The notes under the pieces are model-generated. The model ran no database searches. It was not told the origin of the DNA and saw only the letters and a program-made list of their open reading frames with translations. From Candidatus Lutibacillus vidarii (GTDB taxonomy: Bacteria; Actinomycetota; Actinomycetes; Actinomycetales; Dermatophilaceae): 64,000 nucleotides of DNA. The stretch covers positions 1,812,600-1,876,599 of the forward strand of contig JADKGA010000002.1 of assembly GCA_016717165.1 (NCBI GenBank). Direction: 5' to 3'. The position numbers were made by a program, and so were the translations under genes. Positions 45,022-54,716 of this stretch are shown here, piece by piece (the stretch's first letter is position 1; the number at the start of each line of letters is the position of its first letter).

Positions 45022-46418
45022 GGCGCCACCTCCTCCTGCGTCAACCGGTCCCCGAGAAACCGTAGCCCGGCGTCGCGGCTGGACTTGAGCAACACGACGT
45101 CGCCGGGGCGACATTCGTGGCGAAGCAGGGAGTATGCCGCGTCCGAGTCCGGCGAGGTCCGGGCGCGGGTGTCTGTCCCGGCCGAGGTCGCGCCCTCAGC
45201 GATCGGTGCGGCGCCGGCCCCGACCGCGAGGATCTGGTCGACGCCGTGCTCGGCGGCATAGCGACCGACCTCGGCGTGCAGGGCGGACGAGTCGGGACCC
45301 ATCTCCAGCATCTCCCCAAGGACCGCCCAGGTCCGGCGGCGCGGCCGACCGGCCGGGGTGCCGATCGACGTCAAGGCACGGATCGCGGCCCGGACCGAGT
45401 CCGGGTTGGCGTTGTAGGCGTCGTTGACGATGGTGACCCCGTCGGCGCGTTCGTGGACCTCCATCCGCCACCGGCTCGCGGCGCGAGCGTGGCTGAGGGC
45501 GGTGGCGACCTCCTCGAGGCGCATCCCCACCTCGAGGGCGACGGCAGCCACCGACAGCGCGTTGCCGACGTGGTGGCGGCCGTGCAGAGCCAGGGTCACC
45601 GGCGCCCGGCCAGCCGCGGCAACGAGCGTGAAGGCGGGTCGGCCGAGGTCGTCCAGCACGACGTCCTCCGCCCGGATCACGGCCTTCGCCGACTCGCCGA
45701 CGAGGACGACCCGCGCCGCGGTCCGCGCCGCCATGGCAGCGACGACCGGGTCGTCGGCGTTGAGGACCGCCAAGCCGGTGGCGGGCAGGGCCTCGACGAG
45801 CTCGGCCTTCGCCGTGGCGATCGCCTCGGTCGACCCGAACTCCCCGAGGTGGGCCACCCCGACGTTGAGAACCACCCCGATCGTCGGGGGCGCGACCCGG
45901 GCGAGATAGGCGATATGGCCGATGCCTCGGGCGCCCATCTCCGCGACGAGGTACCGCGTGGCCACGTCGACCCGGCAGACCGTGAGCGGGACACCGATCT
46001 CGGAGTTGAGCGAGTTGACCGGGGCCACCGTGGGCCCGTCCGTCTCTAGCACGGCCGCGAGGAGGTCCTTGGTGCTCGTCTTCCCCGATGAGCCGGTCAC
46101 GCCGATGACGGTCAGCTGCGGGAGCCGCCGGATGACCTCGCGGGCCAGCGCCCCGAAGGCGGTCTGGGAGTCCGGGACGACGACGCACGGCAGGTCGTCG
46201 ACGACCCGCTCCGCGAGGACCGCGACCGCCCCGTGCTCGGCCGCCGAGGCGGCATACCGGTGGCCGTCGGCGTGCTCACCGACCCGGGCGACGTAGAGGC
46301 TCCCCGGGCGGCACTCCCGGGAGTCGGTCGTCACCGGCCCGCTCACCGTGGTGGCTGGGTCGCCATGGAGGCGACCCTGGGTCGCCTCCGCGATCTCCGC
46401 CAGCGTCAGGGGGATCAT
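45018..46418 (-). CDS. murF: UDP-MurNAc-tripeptide D-Ala-D-Ala ligase
   Basis: Completes the pentapeptide stem. 466 residues with the P-loop GVTGSSGKTSTKDLLAAVL (about 105), NSLNSEIGVP, EMGARGIGHI and the C-terminal NDAYNANPDS. ATG at 46418 overlaps the murE stop. The 24-base-frame order murE-murF-mraY-murD-ftsW-murG-murC-ftsQ-ftsZ is conserved. Confidence 0.97.
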   Translation of the reverse strand: MIPLTLAEIAEATQGRLHGDPATTVSGPVTTDSRECRPGSLYVARVGEHADGHRYAASAAEHGAVAVLAERVVDDLPCVVVPDSQTAFGALAREVIRRLPQLTVIGVTGSSGKTSTKDLLAAVLETDGPTVAPVNSLNSEIGVPLTVCRVDVATRYLVAEMGARGIGHIAYLARVAPPTIGVVLNVGVAHLGEFGSTEAIATAKAELVEALPATGLAVLNADDPVVAAMAARTAARVVLVGESAKAVIRAEDVVLDDLGRPAFTLVAAAGRAPVTLALHGRHHVGNALSVAAVALEVGMRLEEVATALSHARAASRWRMEVHERADGVTIVNDAYNANPDSVRAAIRALTSIGTPAGRPRRRTWAVLGEMLEMGPDSSALHAEVGRYAAEHGVDQILAVGAGAAPIAEGATSAGTDTRARTSPDSDAAYSLLRHECRPGDVVLLKSSRDAGLRFLGDRLTQEEVAP

Positions 46419-47983
46419 GGCTGCTCCCCCGGCCGGTATGCCGTGCCGGTCAGCGCGGCCCGGCAGGCCTCGACATCGTCGAAGGGGTGGACGACGCCGG
46501 CGATCTCCTGGCCACGCTCGTGCCCCTTGCCGAGGACGAGGACCGTGTCGTCAGGTCCGGCGCCGCCCACCGCGGCGGCGATGGCGGCCGCGCGCGAGCC
46601 GACCTCCTGCACGGATGCCGCGGAGCCCTCCCGGGCCCCGGCGAGCAGCGCCGCCCGGATCACCGCCGGGTCCTCCCCCCGCGGGTTGTCGTCGGTGACG
46701 ACGACCAGATCTGCTCCCCGGGCGGCCTCGGCGCCCATCGTGGTGCGCTTGGCGCGGTCCCGGTCCCCGCCGGCTCCGAGGACGACGACGAGCCGCCCGG
46801 GCGTGGTGTCGCGCAGGGCCACCAGGGCGGCGTGCACCGCCTCGGGTGTGTGGGCGTAGTCGACGACGACCCGCGGGGCACCGGTGCCGGGGGTGTCGAC
46901 GCGCTCCATCCGCCCCGGCACGTGTGGGTCCGCGAGCAGGCCGGCCTCGACCTCGGCCGGGGTGAGCCCGGCCGCGAGCAGCAGACCGGCCGCGAGCGCC
47001 GTATTGGTGACATTGAAGGCCCCGGGAAGAGCAGACCTCAGGGTGAGGGTGAGACTTTGTCCGACCAGGTCGAAGGTCGGCCAGGGGCCCGGGACGATCA
47101 GCAGCTCGTCCTCACCAGGCTGCTGTGCCGAGGTTCCCTCGTCATGGGTCCGCAGCGTGGTGACGGGCACGCTGGCTCGCGCGGCCAGGCGCCGCCCCCA
47201 GTCGTCGTCGACGCAGACGACTGCCGTGACCGCGTGCTCCGGGGTGAACAGGGACGCCTTGGCGTCGAAGTACTCCGCCATGTCCGCGTGGAAGTCGAGG
47301 TGGTCCTGGCTGAGGTTGGTGAAGCCCGCAACGTCATACCGCAGCCCGTCGACCCGATGTTGCGCCAGGGCGTGACTGGATACCTCCATGACGACGGTCT
47401 GCACGCCGGCCTCTCGCATGACCGCGAGGATCGCCATGAGGTCGGTCGCCTCCGGGGTGGTCCGCACCGACCGCAGAACGGTCGTCCCGGCTCGGGTCTC
47501 CACCGTCCCGATCAGCCCGGTCTCCCGGCCGGCGGCACGCAGCGCCGACTCGACGAGGTATGCCGTCGTTGTCTTGCCGTTGGTGCCCGTGATCCCGATG
47601 AGCTGGAGCGCGTCCGCCGGGTGGTCGTAGACGAGTGCGGCGATCTCGCCGAGGACCCGGCGCGGGTCGGTGACGACGAGCAACGGCACCGTGCCGCCGA
47701 GGGCGCCCGAGGCGTCGAGGCGGCGCTGTCCCTCCAGATCGGTGAGGACCGCCACCGCTCCCGCGGTCAGCGCCGCGGCAGCGAAGTCCGCACCGTGGGC
47801 GTGCTGGCCGGGCAGGGCGGCATACAGGTCACCAGGGAGGACGGTGCGCGAGTCGAGCGAGACCCCGGTGACCGTCACCGCGCCAGCGTGTTCTGGGCAC
47901 CGAACCCCGAGCAGGTCGGCGGCCTCCGCGAGGGTGACGCCCGGTGTCCGGCGGGGGCGAAGGGGGCTGGGCGCCACGGCCAT
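46415..47983 (-). CDS. murE: UDP-MurNAc-dipeptide diaminopimelate ligase
   Basis: Adds the third, cross-linking residue. 522 residues with the P-loop GITGTNGKTTTAYLVE (about 125), and the DNPR motif in TDDNPRGEDP (about 430), which marks diaminopimelate specificity rather than lysine. This predicts a DAP-type peptidoglycan for the organism. ATG at 47983, 30 bases past the ftsI stop. Confidence 0.97.
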   Translation of the reverse strand: MAVAPSPLRPRRTPGVTLAEAADLLGVRCPEHAGAVTVTGVSLDSRTVLPGDLYAALPGQHAHGADFAAAALTAGAVAVLTDLEGQRRLDASGALGGTVPLLVVTDPRRVLGEIAALVYDHPADALQLIGITGTNGKTTTAYLVESALRAAGRETGLIGTVETRAGTTVLRSVRTTPEATDLMAILAVMREAGVQTVVMEVSSHALAQHRVDGLRYDVAGFTNLSQDHLDFHADMAEYFDAKASLFTPEHAVTAVVCVDDDWGRRLAARASVPVTTLRTHDEGTSAQQPGEDELLIVPGPWPTFDLVGQSLTLTLRSALPGAFNVTNTALAAGLLLAAGLTPAEVEAGLLADPHVPGRMERVDTPGTGAPRVVVDYAHTPEAVHAALVALRDTTPGRLVVVLGAGGDRDRAKRTTMGAEAARGADLVVVTDDNPRGEDPAVIRAALLAGAREGSAASVQEVGSRAAAIAAAVGGAGPDDTVLVLGKGHERGQEIAGVVHPFDDVEACRAALTGTAYRPGEQP

Positions 47984-48013
47984 CAGGGTACTCGCGCGGT
48001 CGCCGGGCCCGGG

Positions 48014-49978
48014 TCAGGGCTTGAGCGTGCGGGGGTCGGTGGCCGCGTCAGGAGCCGTCAGAGGGTACTTCGGCGCGGGCGCGACGCTCGGGGGAACGCC
48101 GTACTTCTGCAGCGCGAAGGTCATGACCTGCTTGAAGATCGGGGCGCCGAGCAGGCCGCCGTAGTGGATGCCGACCGGGGCCTGGACGGTGACCGCGACG
48201 ACGAACCTCGGGTCGTCGGCTGGCGCGTACCCGATGAAGGAGGCGGTGTAGCCGCTATAACCCTTGAAGCCGGGCCTGATGACATACCGGTCGGCGGTGC
48301 CCGTCTTGCCGGCCACCCGGTAGCCCGGGATTGCCGCCTGGGGAGCCGTGCCGCCCGGCCCGACGACCTCCTCGAGCATCCCGGTCACCTGGGCCGCCGT
48401 CTCCGCGGAGACGACCCGCACCGGCGTCGTCGCTGGGGCTGGGTCGACGCTGCCGTCGGAGGTCACGGTGCCCTCGATGAGCGTCGGGGGCACCCGCAAG
48501 CCGCCGTTGGCGATGGTCTGGTAGACACTGGCGGCCTGGATGGCGTTGAGCGAGTAGCCCTGGCCGAAGAGGATGGTGTACCGCTGTGAGCCGCTCATCT
48601 TCTCCGGCCGGGCGAGGATGCCCGGCGACTCGCCCGGGAAGCCGACCCCGGTCGGCGAGTCGATGCCGAACTTGCGGAAGTAGCCGTCGATGGTCTGCGG
48701 GCTCAGCTGCTCGCCGACGAGCATCGTCCCGATATTGCTCGACTTCGCGAGCACCCCAGCGAGCGTGAGACTCAGCGTGCGGTGCTCGTTGTGGTCGCTG
48801 AAGGACCGGTCGGAGCGGTGCAGCCGGTTCGGGACGATGACCGGCGTGGTCGGGGTGGCTTTGCCCTCCTCGAGCGCAGCGGCCGCGGTCATGATCTTGC
48901 CGGTGGAACCAGGCTCGTAGATCTCCTGGAAGGCCCGGTTCTCGCGCAGCGCAGGGTCGACCGACGCGGGCTTGGCCGGGTCGAAGGTCGGCGCGGTCGC
49001 GACGACGAGGAGGCGGCCGGTCTTGACCTCCATGACGATGACATAGCCGGCCTGGGCATGGCTCTTGCGGACCGTCTCGGCGATGGCGTTCTGGGCGACA
49101 TACTGAAGGTCCGCGTCGATCGTCGTGCGGACATCGGCCCCGTCGACCTGCGCCGTCAGGACCTCCTCGGTCCCGGCGATGGGGGCGCCATACCGGGTCC
49201 GCTGGAAGACTGTCTTGCCCGGGGTACCGGCCAGCGTCTTGTCGGCCAGCTTCTCCACACCGGTCGCTCCCGAGCCGTCGCTGCCGTAGGCGAAGCCCAC
49301 CAGGGCCGCCCCGGTGCCGGCGGTCGGGTAGACGCGGGTCGAGGTCGTCTCGCTGTAGATCCCGTTGATGCCCAGGGCGGCGATCTGGTGCCACACCGTC
49401 GGGGTGACGCCCTTGGCGAGGATGGCGTACTGCTTGTCGCCGGTCAGCTTGGCGACGACATCCTCGACGGTGCTTCCCAGCAGCGGAGCGAGCCGGATGG
49501 CGGCCCCGACCACACCGTCCGGGGTGCCCTTGGGGTCGTACTGCCGGACCGCGAGCTGGTCGACGGTGATGGTCCGGCGCTCGTAGCTCGCGGCGAGCAC
49601 GGTCCCGAAGGCGTCGAGGATCCGGCCCCGCATGGCTGGGATCGTCTCGACGCCCGCACGTTTGGTCGCGGCCTGGGCCTGGGTGGCCGAGGCATCGAAG
49701 CCCTGGATCCTCAGCAGCTGGGCCCCGAAGACGGTGAAGACGACGAGGACGGCAAGGAGCATGGCCCGGGCGCGGCGGCGCGGGTTGCCGACCCGGCGAG
49801 CCAGCTCGCGCTGGCTCGGCCGGCGGCGGGCGGGACGCGGGCGCGCGGGGCGGGGTCGAGCCGGACCCGGCTGAGTGGGACGAGACTGCGCGGAGCGTGG
49901 CTGGGTCGCGCGAGGCTGCGCCGCAGGGCGAGGACGGGCTGGCGGGCGGGGGCGCTGTGGGGGCGTCGCGGGCGGCAT
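48014..49978 (-). CDS. ftsI: septal transpeptidase FtsI (PBP class B)
   Basis: Septal peptidoglycan crosslinking enzyme. 654 residues: a 70-residue Pro/Arg-rich cytoplasmic tail, one membrane span (about 74-92), a pedestal domain, and the transpeptidase with SxxK in EPGSTGKIM, SSN in AKSSNIGT and KTG in AGKTGTAD. No PASTA domain. ATG at 49978 overlaps the ftsL stop (TGATG). Confidence 0.97.
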   Translation of the reverse strand: MPPATPPQRPRPPARPRPAAQPRATQPRSAQSRPTQPGPARPRPARPRPARRRPSQRELARRVGNPRRRARAMLLAVLVVFTVFGAQLLRIQGFDASATQAQAATKRAGVETIPAMRGRILDAFGTVLAASYERRTITVDQLAVRQYDPKGTPDGVVGAAIRLAPLLGSTVEDVVAKLTGDKQYAILAKGVTPTVWHQIAALGINGIYSETTSTRVYPTAGTGAALVGFAYGSDGSGATGVEKLADKTLAGTPGKTVFQRTRYGAPIAGTEEVLTAQVDGADVRTTIDADLQYVAQNAIAETVRKSHAQAGYVIVMEVKTGRLLVVATAPTFDPAKPASVDPALRENRAFQEIYEPGSTGKIMTAAAALEEGKATPTTPVIVPNRLHRSDRSFSDHNEHRTLSLTLAGVLAKSSNIGTMLVGEQLSPQTIDGYFRKFGIDSPTGVGFPGESPGILARPEKMSGSQRYTILFGQGYSLNAIQAASVYQTIANGGLRVPPTLIEGTVTSDGSVDPAPATTPVRVVSAETAAQVTGMLEEVVGPGGTAPQAAIPGYRVAGKTGTADRYVIRPGFKGYSGYTASFIGYAPADDPRFVVAVTVQAPVGIHYGGLLGAPIFKQVMTFALQKYGVPPSVAPAPKYPLTAPDAATDPRTLKP

Positions 49979-50541
49979 CAGTGCGCCGGCTTCGTTGTGG
50001 GCTTGGTGGCCACCGGTTTGGCCCCGGTCGTCGCTGGCTTGGTCGTCGTCGCTGGCTTGGTTGCGGTCGCTGTCGGGGTCGCTCCCGGCTTGGTCGTCGC
50101 CGTCGCGGTGGGCGTCGCCGCAGCCGGGACCACCGGGGCCTTGGCCGGCTCGGCGGCCCCGAGGATGACCCCGTCGGAGAGCCGGATGAAGCCGACCGAC
50201 TGGGCGGGCACCATGCCCAGCTCGCGGGCCCGGGCCGCGAGCGCGGCGGGGCTGCGGTAGGAGTCGAGCTGCTGCGAGAGCGCTTCGGCGGTGTCGGCGA
50301 GCTGCTGGGACTGGGTCTGCAGCCGCTGGAGCTCGAAGGCCCCCTGTCCGATCGCCGTGTTGAGCATGAGCAGCCCGACCAGTCCTGCGACGCACAAGGC
50401 GATGCAGACCGCGGCATACACGACGTGGCCGGAGGAGGAGATCACCGCGGGGACGACCCGCAGCGCGGCGCGCCGCGCGGGCTCGCGGCCCGGCATCGGC
50501 CGCGCCGGATGACGGGTCAGGGGGGGGGGGGTTGGGGTCAT
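49978..50541 (-). CDS. ftsL: cell division protein FtsL-like
   Basis: Bitopic divisome protein, 187 residues. A short basic cytoplasmic tail, a membrane span (about 45-70) and a periplasmic coiled coil (FELQRLQTQSQQLADTAEAL) are seen, then an Ala/Thr/Pro/Lys-rich tail ending KPTTKPAH. ATG at 50541 overlaps the rsmH stop (ATGA). Codons 4-8 lie in a run of 12 C (plus-strand G 50520-50531), which is in frame as written but sensitive to slippage or misreading. Confidence 0.85.
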   Translation of the reverse strand: MTPTPPPLTRHPARPMPGREPARRAALRVVPAVISSSGHVVYAAVCIALCVAGLVGLLMLNTAIGQGAFELQRLQTQSQQLADTAEALSQQLDSYRSPAALAARARELGMVPAQSVGFIRLSDGVILGAAEPAKAPVVPAAATPTATATTKPGATPTATATKPATTTKPATTGAKPVATKPTTKPAH

Positions 50542-51514
50542 CGGGCGATGCTCCCTTCGCGCACCCGCTCGGCGGCACGCAGCCGCACCGACGCCGCCCG
50601 GGGTTCTGCGCCGTCTCGGCCGCGTCGGCCGTCTCGGCCCCTCGGGTGAGCAGCCGCAGGTAGGGCGCGTGGTCCGGCAGCTCCACGGGCAGCCCCGGAG
50701 GAGTGGTGCTGCGCGAGGCGGTGCCCAGGACGGTCTTGGCGAGCCGGTCCTCGAGGGAGTGATAGCTGAGGATGACGATCCGCCCACCGACCCGCAACCG
50801 GTCCACGGCCAACGGCAGCGCTGCGGCCCACGCGTCGAGCTCGCCGTTAACGGCGATCCGCAGCGCCTGGAAGGTCCGCTTGGCCGGATGACCACCGCTG
50901 CGCTGCGACGCCGCCGGGATGGTCTCGGTCAGCAGGCGGACCAGCTGCGCGGAGGTCGTGATCGGCCGGTTCTCCCGCTGCGCGACGATGGACCGCGCCA
51001 CCCGTGCGGCGAAGCGCTCCTCGCCATACTCACGCAGGATTCTCGTCAGCTCATCGACGGACGCGGTTGCGACCAGCTCCGCGGCGGAGCGACCCGTCGT
51101 CGGGTCCATCCGCATGTCCAGGGGCGCATCGACCCGGTAGGCGAACCCGCGGTCCGGCTCATCGAGCTGCAGCGAGGAGACCCCGAGGTCGAAGAGGACG
51201 GCGTCGACCTCGCGCACCCCGAGGTCGTCGAGGACCGAGCCGAGGTCGTCATACACGGCATGAACGAGACGGACCTGGTCGCCATACCGACCCAGCCGGG
51301 CGGCCGCGAGAGCAAGCGCCGCCGGGTCGCGGTCGATGCCGATGACGGTGAGCCCGGGCACCGCCTCGAGCATCGCCTCGGCGTGACCGCCCATCCCGAG
51401 GGTGGCGTCGACATAGACCGGAGCGGCGACGGCACACGCGGGGGCGAGCAGCTCGACGACGCGCGGACGCAGCACCGGGACGTGCCGCTGGGCGGCTGTC
51501 CTGGTCGCCGTCAT
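50538..51514 (-). CDS. rsmH: 16S rRNA m4C1402 methyltransferase (one-base frameshift near C-terminus)
   Basis: SAM-dependent N4-methyltransferase on C1402 of 16S rRNA. HVPVLRPRVVELL and VDATLGMGGHAEAML at the N-terminus, and FDLGVSSLQLDEPDRGFAYR are diagnostic. The frame is open to about 50600 and then shifts: NPGRRRCG should be NPRAASVRLRAAERVREG. One C missing from a C4 run (plus-strand G 50600-50603) explains it, and the restored frame ends at the ATGA overlap with ftsL. ATG at 51514. Likely a sequencing error. Confidence 0.93.
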
Positions 51515-51712
51515 GGCCTGTCCTCCGGTGCTCGGTGTCGTTCGTCGGGTGGTGGTACTCAGGTCGTGCCCGTCCGGTGGGGCGGGGTGGGGCGGAACGG
51601 TCCGCCCTCCACCGGGGTCCCCATCCGCACCGCCGTGAGGCGATGACGCCCGGCGCGGGGGAAGTCGCGTCGGGAGTCCTGCGGCTGGAGGCCTCAGCTG
51701 GAGGGATGGCCT

Positions 51713-52144
51713 TTAGAAGAGTCCGGGGACCACCTCCTCCGCCTGGTCGGCGAAGGCCGCCTCGGTGTTCTCCAGGTATGCCGCCCAGGCCTGCGAGTCC
51801 CACACCTCGAGTCGGGACCCGGTCCCGATGACGGTGCACTCGTGGGTGAGCCCGGCGTAGGCCCGCAGGTGGGTGGGGATGGTGATCCGGCCCTGCCGGT
51901 CCGGGATCTCGTCGGAGGCCCCGGAGAGCAGCAGGCGGGTGAAGTCGCGGACCTGTCGGGAGGACTGCGGAGCGAGCCGCATCTTCTGTTCGACGAGGAC
52001 GAACTCGTCATACGGGTAGACGAAGAGGCAGTGCTCCATCCCCCGGGTGACGACGACACCGGAGGAGAGCCGCTCCCGGAACTTGGCCGGGAGGAACAAC
52101 CGACCCTTGTCGTCCAGCCGGGGGGTATGGGTGCCCAAGAACAC
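51713..52144 (-). CDS. mraZ: transcriptional regulator MraZ
   Basis: First gene of the dcw cluster; an AbrB-fold ring-forming repressor of its own operon. 143 residues with the two family repeats LDDKGRLFLPAKFRERL (about 10-26) and PDRQGRITIPTHLRAYAGL (about 83-101). GTG at 52144 with an upstream GGGAGG site is favoured over a longer ATG at 52213, which would erase the promoter region. Boxes upstream fit MraZ binding. Confidence 0.96.
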   Translation of the reverse strand: MFLGTHTPRLDDKGRLFLPAKFRERLSSGVVVTRGMEHCLFVYPYDEFVLVEQKMRLAPQSSRQVRDFTRLLLSGASDEIPDRQGRITIPTHLRAYAGLTHECTVIGTGSRLEVWDSQAWAAYLENTEAAFADQAEEVVPGLF

Positions 52145-52197
52145 GGTGCGCCACCTCCCCTCGCCGACGTCACGCAGCGCCAATCCGCTCCTTGCGG

Positions 52198-52264
52198 CCC
52201 CACTGTACCCCACCGCCCCCCACCGTCAATGCCATTTCCCCCACCCGATGGGGATTCGCCCCAC
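52198..52264 (-). promoter_or_regulatory. mraZ promoter overlapped by phased GTGGGG boxes
   Basis: Read leftward, TTGACG (52224-52229) and TACAGT (52202-52207) are separated by 16 bp, a good housekeeping promoter. Five GTGGGG boxes (plus-strand CCCCAC at 52198, 52208, 52218, 52239 and 52259) are spaced 10, 10, 21 and 20 bp, so all face one side of the helix. Two of them fill the spacer. MraZ is known to bind short G-rich repeats upstream of its gene. Autorepression here is inferred. Confidence 0.75.
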
Positions 52265-52381
52265 CTGGAGGGCCCGACCCTGCCCTACGAGGTTTCAGGT
52301 CTCCCCTCGGGAACGGTTAGGCCGATCGGGGGGTTGTAAGGGAAGATCTGGCGGTACCCCCGACGACACCAAGGAGGCCCG

Positions 52382-53445
<1,064 letters not shown>

Positions 53446-53451
53446 CCCACC

Positions 53452-54716
53452 ATGGCCCGGCGACCCGAGGTCCTCACCTCCCGTGGACGGTCGTTCCTCG
53501 CGGCCGGGGTGACGCTGGTGCTCGGCGGAATGGCCTTCGGCTTCCCGGATCTCACCCGCGGCGGGGCCCTGCTCGCGGGCCTGCCCCTGGTCGCGGCGCT
53601 GCTCACCCGCCGTCACACCCTCACGCTGCGGGTGACCAGGACACCGACACCGGCCAGGGTCGCGGTCGACGAGCCCGCCTCGGTCGCCCTGACCGTCGAG
53701 AACCTCGGCGCCGCGTCCTCCCCCATCCTCATGTGCGAGGAGTGCCTCGACTACGTCCTCGGCGACCGGCCCCGCTTCCTCGTGGGCCGGGTCGAGACCG
53801 GGTCGTCCCGGCAGGTCACCTATGTCGTCCGGTCGCACGTGCGGGGCCGTCACCGGCTCGGGCCGCTGCGGGCCCAGTTCGGCGACCCCTTCGGGCTCGC
53901 CACCCGGCACGCAGACGTCGGGGCCGCCAGCGACATCGTCATCCGACCCAAGGTGGAGCCGCTCGGCCGTGCCGGGCTGCGCGGGGTCGGCCAGGGTCTT
54001 GAGGGTGAGGTTCCCTTCCTGGTCGCCCTGCACGGCGAGGACGACGTCTCGGTCCGCGAGTACCGGGACGGCGACGACCTGCGCCGGGTGCACTGGGGCG
54101 CCACCGCGCACTGCGGTGAGCTGATGGTCCGCCAGGAGGACCGCCCGGCCCGCCGGCGTGCCGTGGTCCTGCTCGACCCGCGTGCCGAGGCCCACAGCGC
54201 CCCCGGACCGACGTCGAGCTTCGAGTGGTCGGTCAGCGCCGTCGCCTCGATCCTCGCCCACCTCGAGCAGGCCGACTGCGCGGCCTTCGCCGTCACCGCG
54301 CGGACCGTGCGAGCCGAGCTGGCGAGCGAGCCGATCCGCGCCGACGAGGCGATCGACCTGCTCGCCGAGGAACAGCCCGGTGACACCGACGACCTGGCCG
54401 AGCTGGTCCGCCACGCCCATTGGGCGATTGGGGCGGGCGGCTTCATCGTCGCCGTCGTCGCGGACGGGTCCGACGCCGGGCTGGCCGGCTTGGCCGCGCT
54501 GCGCCGACCCGGTCAGCCCGCTCTCGCTCTGGTCCTCGACTCGGCGACCTTCGGAACGGACGGTGCACCCAGCGGTTCTCGACCGGGGTGGCCGAGCTCT
54601 TCCGCCGCACCGGCTGGTCGGTCCGCTCGGTCGACCGCACGACGAGCGTCGCGGCGGCGTGGGCGGGCTCGGCGGCATACTCCCGCTCGCCACTCACCAT
54701 GGGAGCGGCGCCATGA
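53452..54716 (+). CDS. DUF58 domain protein (C-terminal frameshift)
   Basis: Membrane-anchored protein with two N-terminal hydrophobic segments (about 13-50), then DUF58 with GDPFGLATRHAD and the core VSVREYRDGDDLRRVHWGATA. Partner of MoxR-type ATPases. One C is missing at 54568-54570: the read frame gives GAPSGSRPG, but the shifted frame FSTGVAELFRRTGWSVRSVD fits the family C-terminus and ends at the ATGA overlap with the next gene. ATG at 53452, six bases after moxR. Confidence 0.88.

Noticed and set aside
48014..51514. A single open frame of 1166 codons spanning rsmH, ftsL and ftsI
   Set aside because: It exists only because a base is missing in rsmH at 50600-50603. The ftsL reading lies in another frame and both true start codons are present, so this is not a fusion protein.
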